Assembly (NCBI GenBank): GCA_001800185.1
Contig: MGUX01000070.1
Coordinates: 1 to 5,642 of the forward strand
DNA from: Elusimicrobia bacterium RIFCSPLOWO2_12_FULL_59_9
Lineage (GTDB): Bacteria > Elusimicrobiota > Elusimicrobia > O2-12-FULL-59-9
Length of the DNA stretch: 5,642 nucleotides
Direction: 5' to 3'
Shown here in pieces: positions 5,211 through 5,642 of the stretch. The stretch's first letter is position 1. Every line of letters begins with the position of its first letter. Both the position numbers and the translations under genes were made by a program. The notes under the pieces were generated by a model. It saw only the letters and a list, made by a program, of their open reading frames with translations. It was not told the origin of the DNA and searched no databases.

Positions 5211-5642
5211 TTATCTCACGAACTTTGAGGCGTATTGGAACACGTAAAGCCAATCATAGCCCCCTTCGAGTTTTGCGCGAAAAAAGGGGCCGCCGTCCCA
5301 GGAATTGGCAGGGATTCGCGGCATAAAAAAATGGTCGGAACAGTTATTCGCCGTACTGATGATGGTGGACACTCCGCGATCATACCCGTGCTTTTCCAGC
5401 AAGTTCAGCAGGGTTCGCCCAAACGCCTTGTTCGTTTCCGGAAACGCAAAAGGATACGAAAATGATTTCACCTGGGTCCCCAACTCCGGTTCAATCGTGT
5501 CCTTAAGACAGGCGATTTCGCCCTCCGCCTCTCCGGGACTCAACCGCTTGAGCTCGGGGTGGGTCACGGGAGGAAACTGGCATCCGTCTTTTTGATCTCC
5601 GACGAGCCCTGTTACCAGGAAGACCGTAGCCCTAACCCGGAT
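5211..5642 (-). CDS. Polysaccharide deacetylase (NodB-type), C-terminal fragment (runs off right edge)
   Basis: A metal-dependent carbohydrate esterase 4 type enzyme that removes N-acetyl groups from glycans. The last 143 residues are present, and the frame is open to the edge of the window. It opens with RATVFLVTGLVGD, the typical strand after the first Asp motif, which must lie outside the window. VTHPEL follows, the second half of the H(S/T)xxH metal site, then SFSYPFAFPET (motif 3), RGVSTIISTA, FFMPRIPAN and the tail FRAKLEGGYDWL common in exopolysaccharide-locus deacetylases. A GTG at 5567-5565 is the Val of VTHPEL, not a plausible start. Only about 12 residues separate VGD from VTHPEL, whereas relatives usually have some 30 more there, and the first His of the metal motif appears replaced by Pro. 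It may be a degenerate or internally deleted copy. It ends 55 bases before the flippase ATG. Confidence 0.85.
   Translation of the reverse strand: MRVRATVFLVTGLVGDQKDGCQFPPVTHPELKRLSPGEAEGEIACLKDTIEPELGTQVKSFSYPFAFPETNKAFGRTLLNLLEKHGYDRGVSTIISTANNCSDHFFMPRIPANSWDGGPFFRAKLEGGYDWLYVFQYASKFVR

Noticed and set aside
1..5642. CRISPR array, tRNA or rRNA genes, transposase or integrase genes
   Set aside because: No regularly spaced repeats, no cloverleaf or rRNA-like stretch, and no reading frame resembling a mobile-element enzyme was seen on either strand.

Overview
The window is a compact biosynthetic operon. All seven recognisable genes, two of them cut by the window edges, lie on the minus strand and would be transcribed from right to left. 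Small gaps, one 4-base stop/start overlap and several GTG starts are typical of a surface-glycan cluster. The organism is a bacterium of moderate GC content. The protein styles (an exopolysaccharide-type deacetylase with an AKLEGGYDWL-like tail, a WzxC-like flippase, and a hexapeptide acetyltransferase of the EGGEYYS..LR type) recall soil Acidobacteriota. That assignment is an inference from resemblance only; other phyla with exosortase or exopolysaccharide loci are possible.

In transcription order there are first four glycan genes. They are the 3' part of a polysaccharide deacetylase (5642-5211), a polytopic lipid-linked oligosaccharide flippase (5155-3644), a SAM-dependent methyltransferase (3616-2591) and a left-handed beta-helix O-acetyltransferase (2388-1651). 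A 202-base spacer (2389-2590) separates the methyltransferase from the acetyltransferase. It holds a 10-base direct repeat pair and a weak stem-loop.

Next comes an acyl-activation module. It consists of an acyl-CoA dehydrogenase-family flavoprotein (1520-348), a stand-alone acyl carrier protein (331-74) and the first 24 codons of what looks like an AMP-forming acyl/aminoacyl ligase (from 74 off the left edge). A TATAAT box at 1561-1566 and a good Shine-Dalgarno at 1529-1534 suggest the module has its own internal promoter.

The likely joint logic is as follows. The ligase loads a carboxylic acid on the carrier protein, the flavoprotein oxidises it while tethered, and the acyl group may be used to decorate a glycan or a related metabolite. 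The methyltransferase and acetyltransferase add further substituents, the flippase exports the lipid-linked glycan and the deacetylase trims acetyl groups. The ligase/carrier/dehydrogenase trio has the same gene content as known systems that oxidise prolyl groups on a carrier protein (PltF/PltL/PltE type). The dehydrogenase has Ser at the usual catalytic Glu position and a Glu at the alternative helix-G position, which fits a non-standard substrate.

The most unusual DNA-level feature is an imperfect 26-base direct repeat (22 of 26 identical) that brackets the acetyltransferase gene exactly. One copy overlaps its start codon; the other lies just after its stop, in frame with the downstream dehydrogenase. 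This suggests the acetyltransferase was inserted, or that a translation-start region was duplicated.
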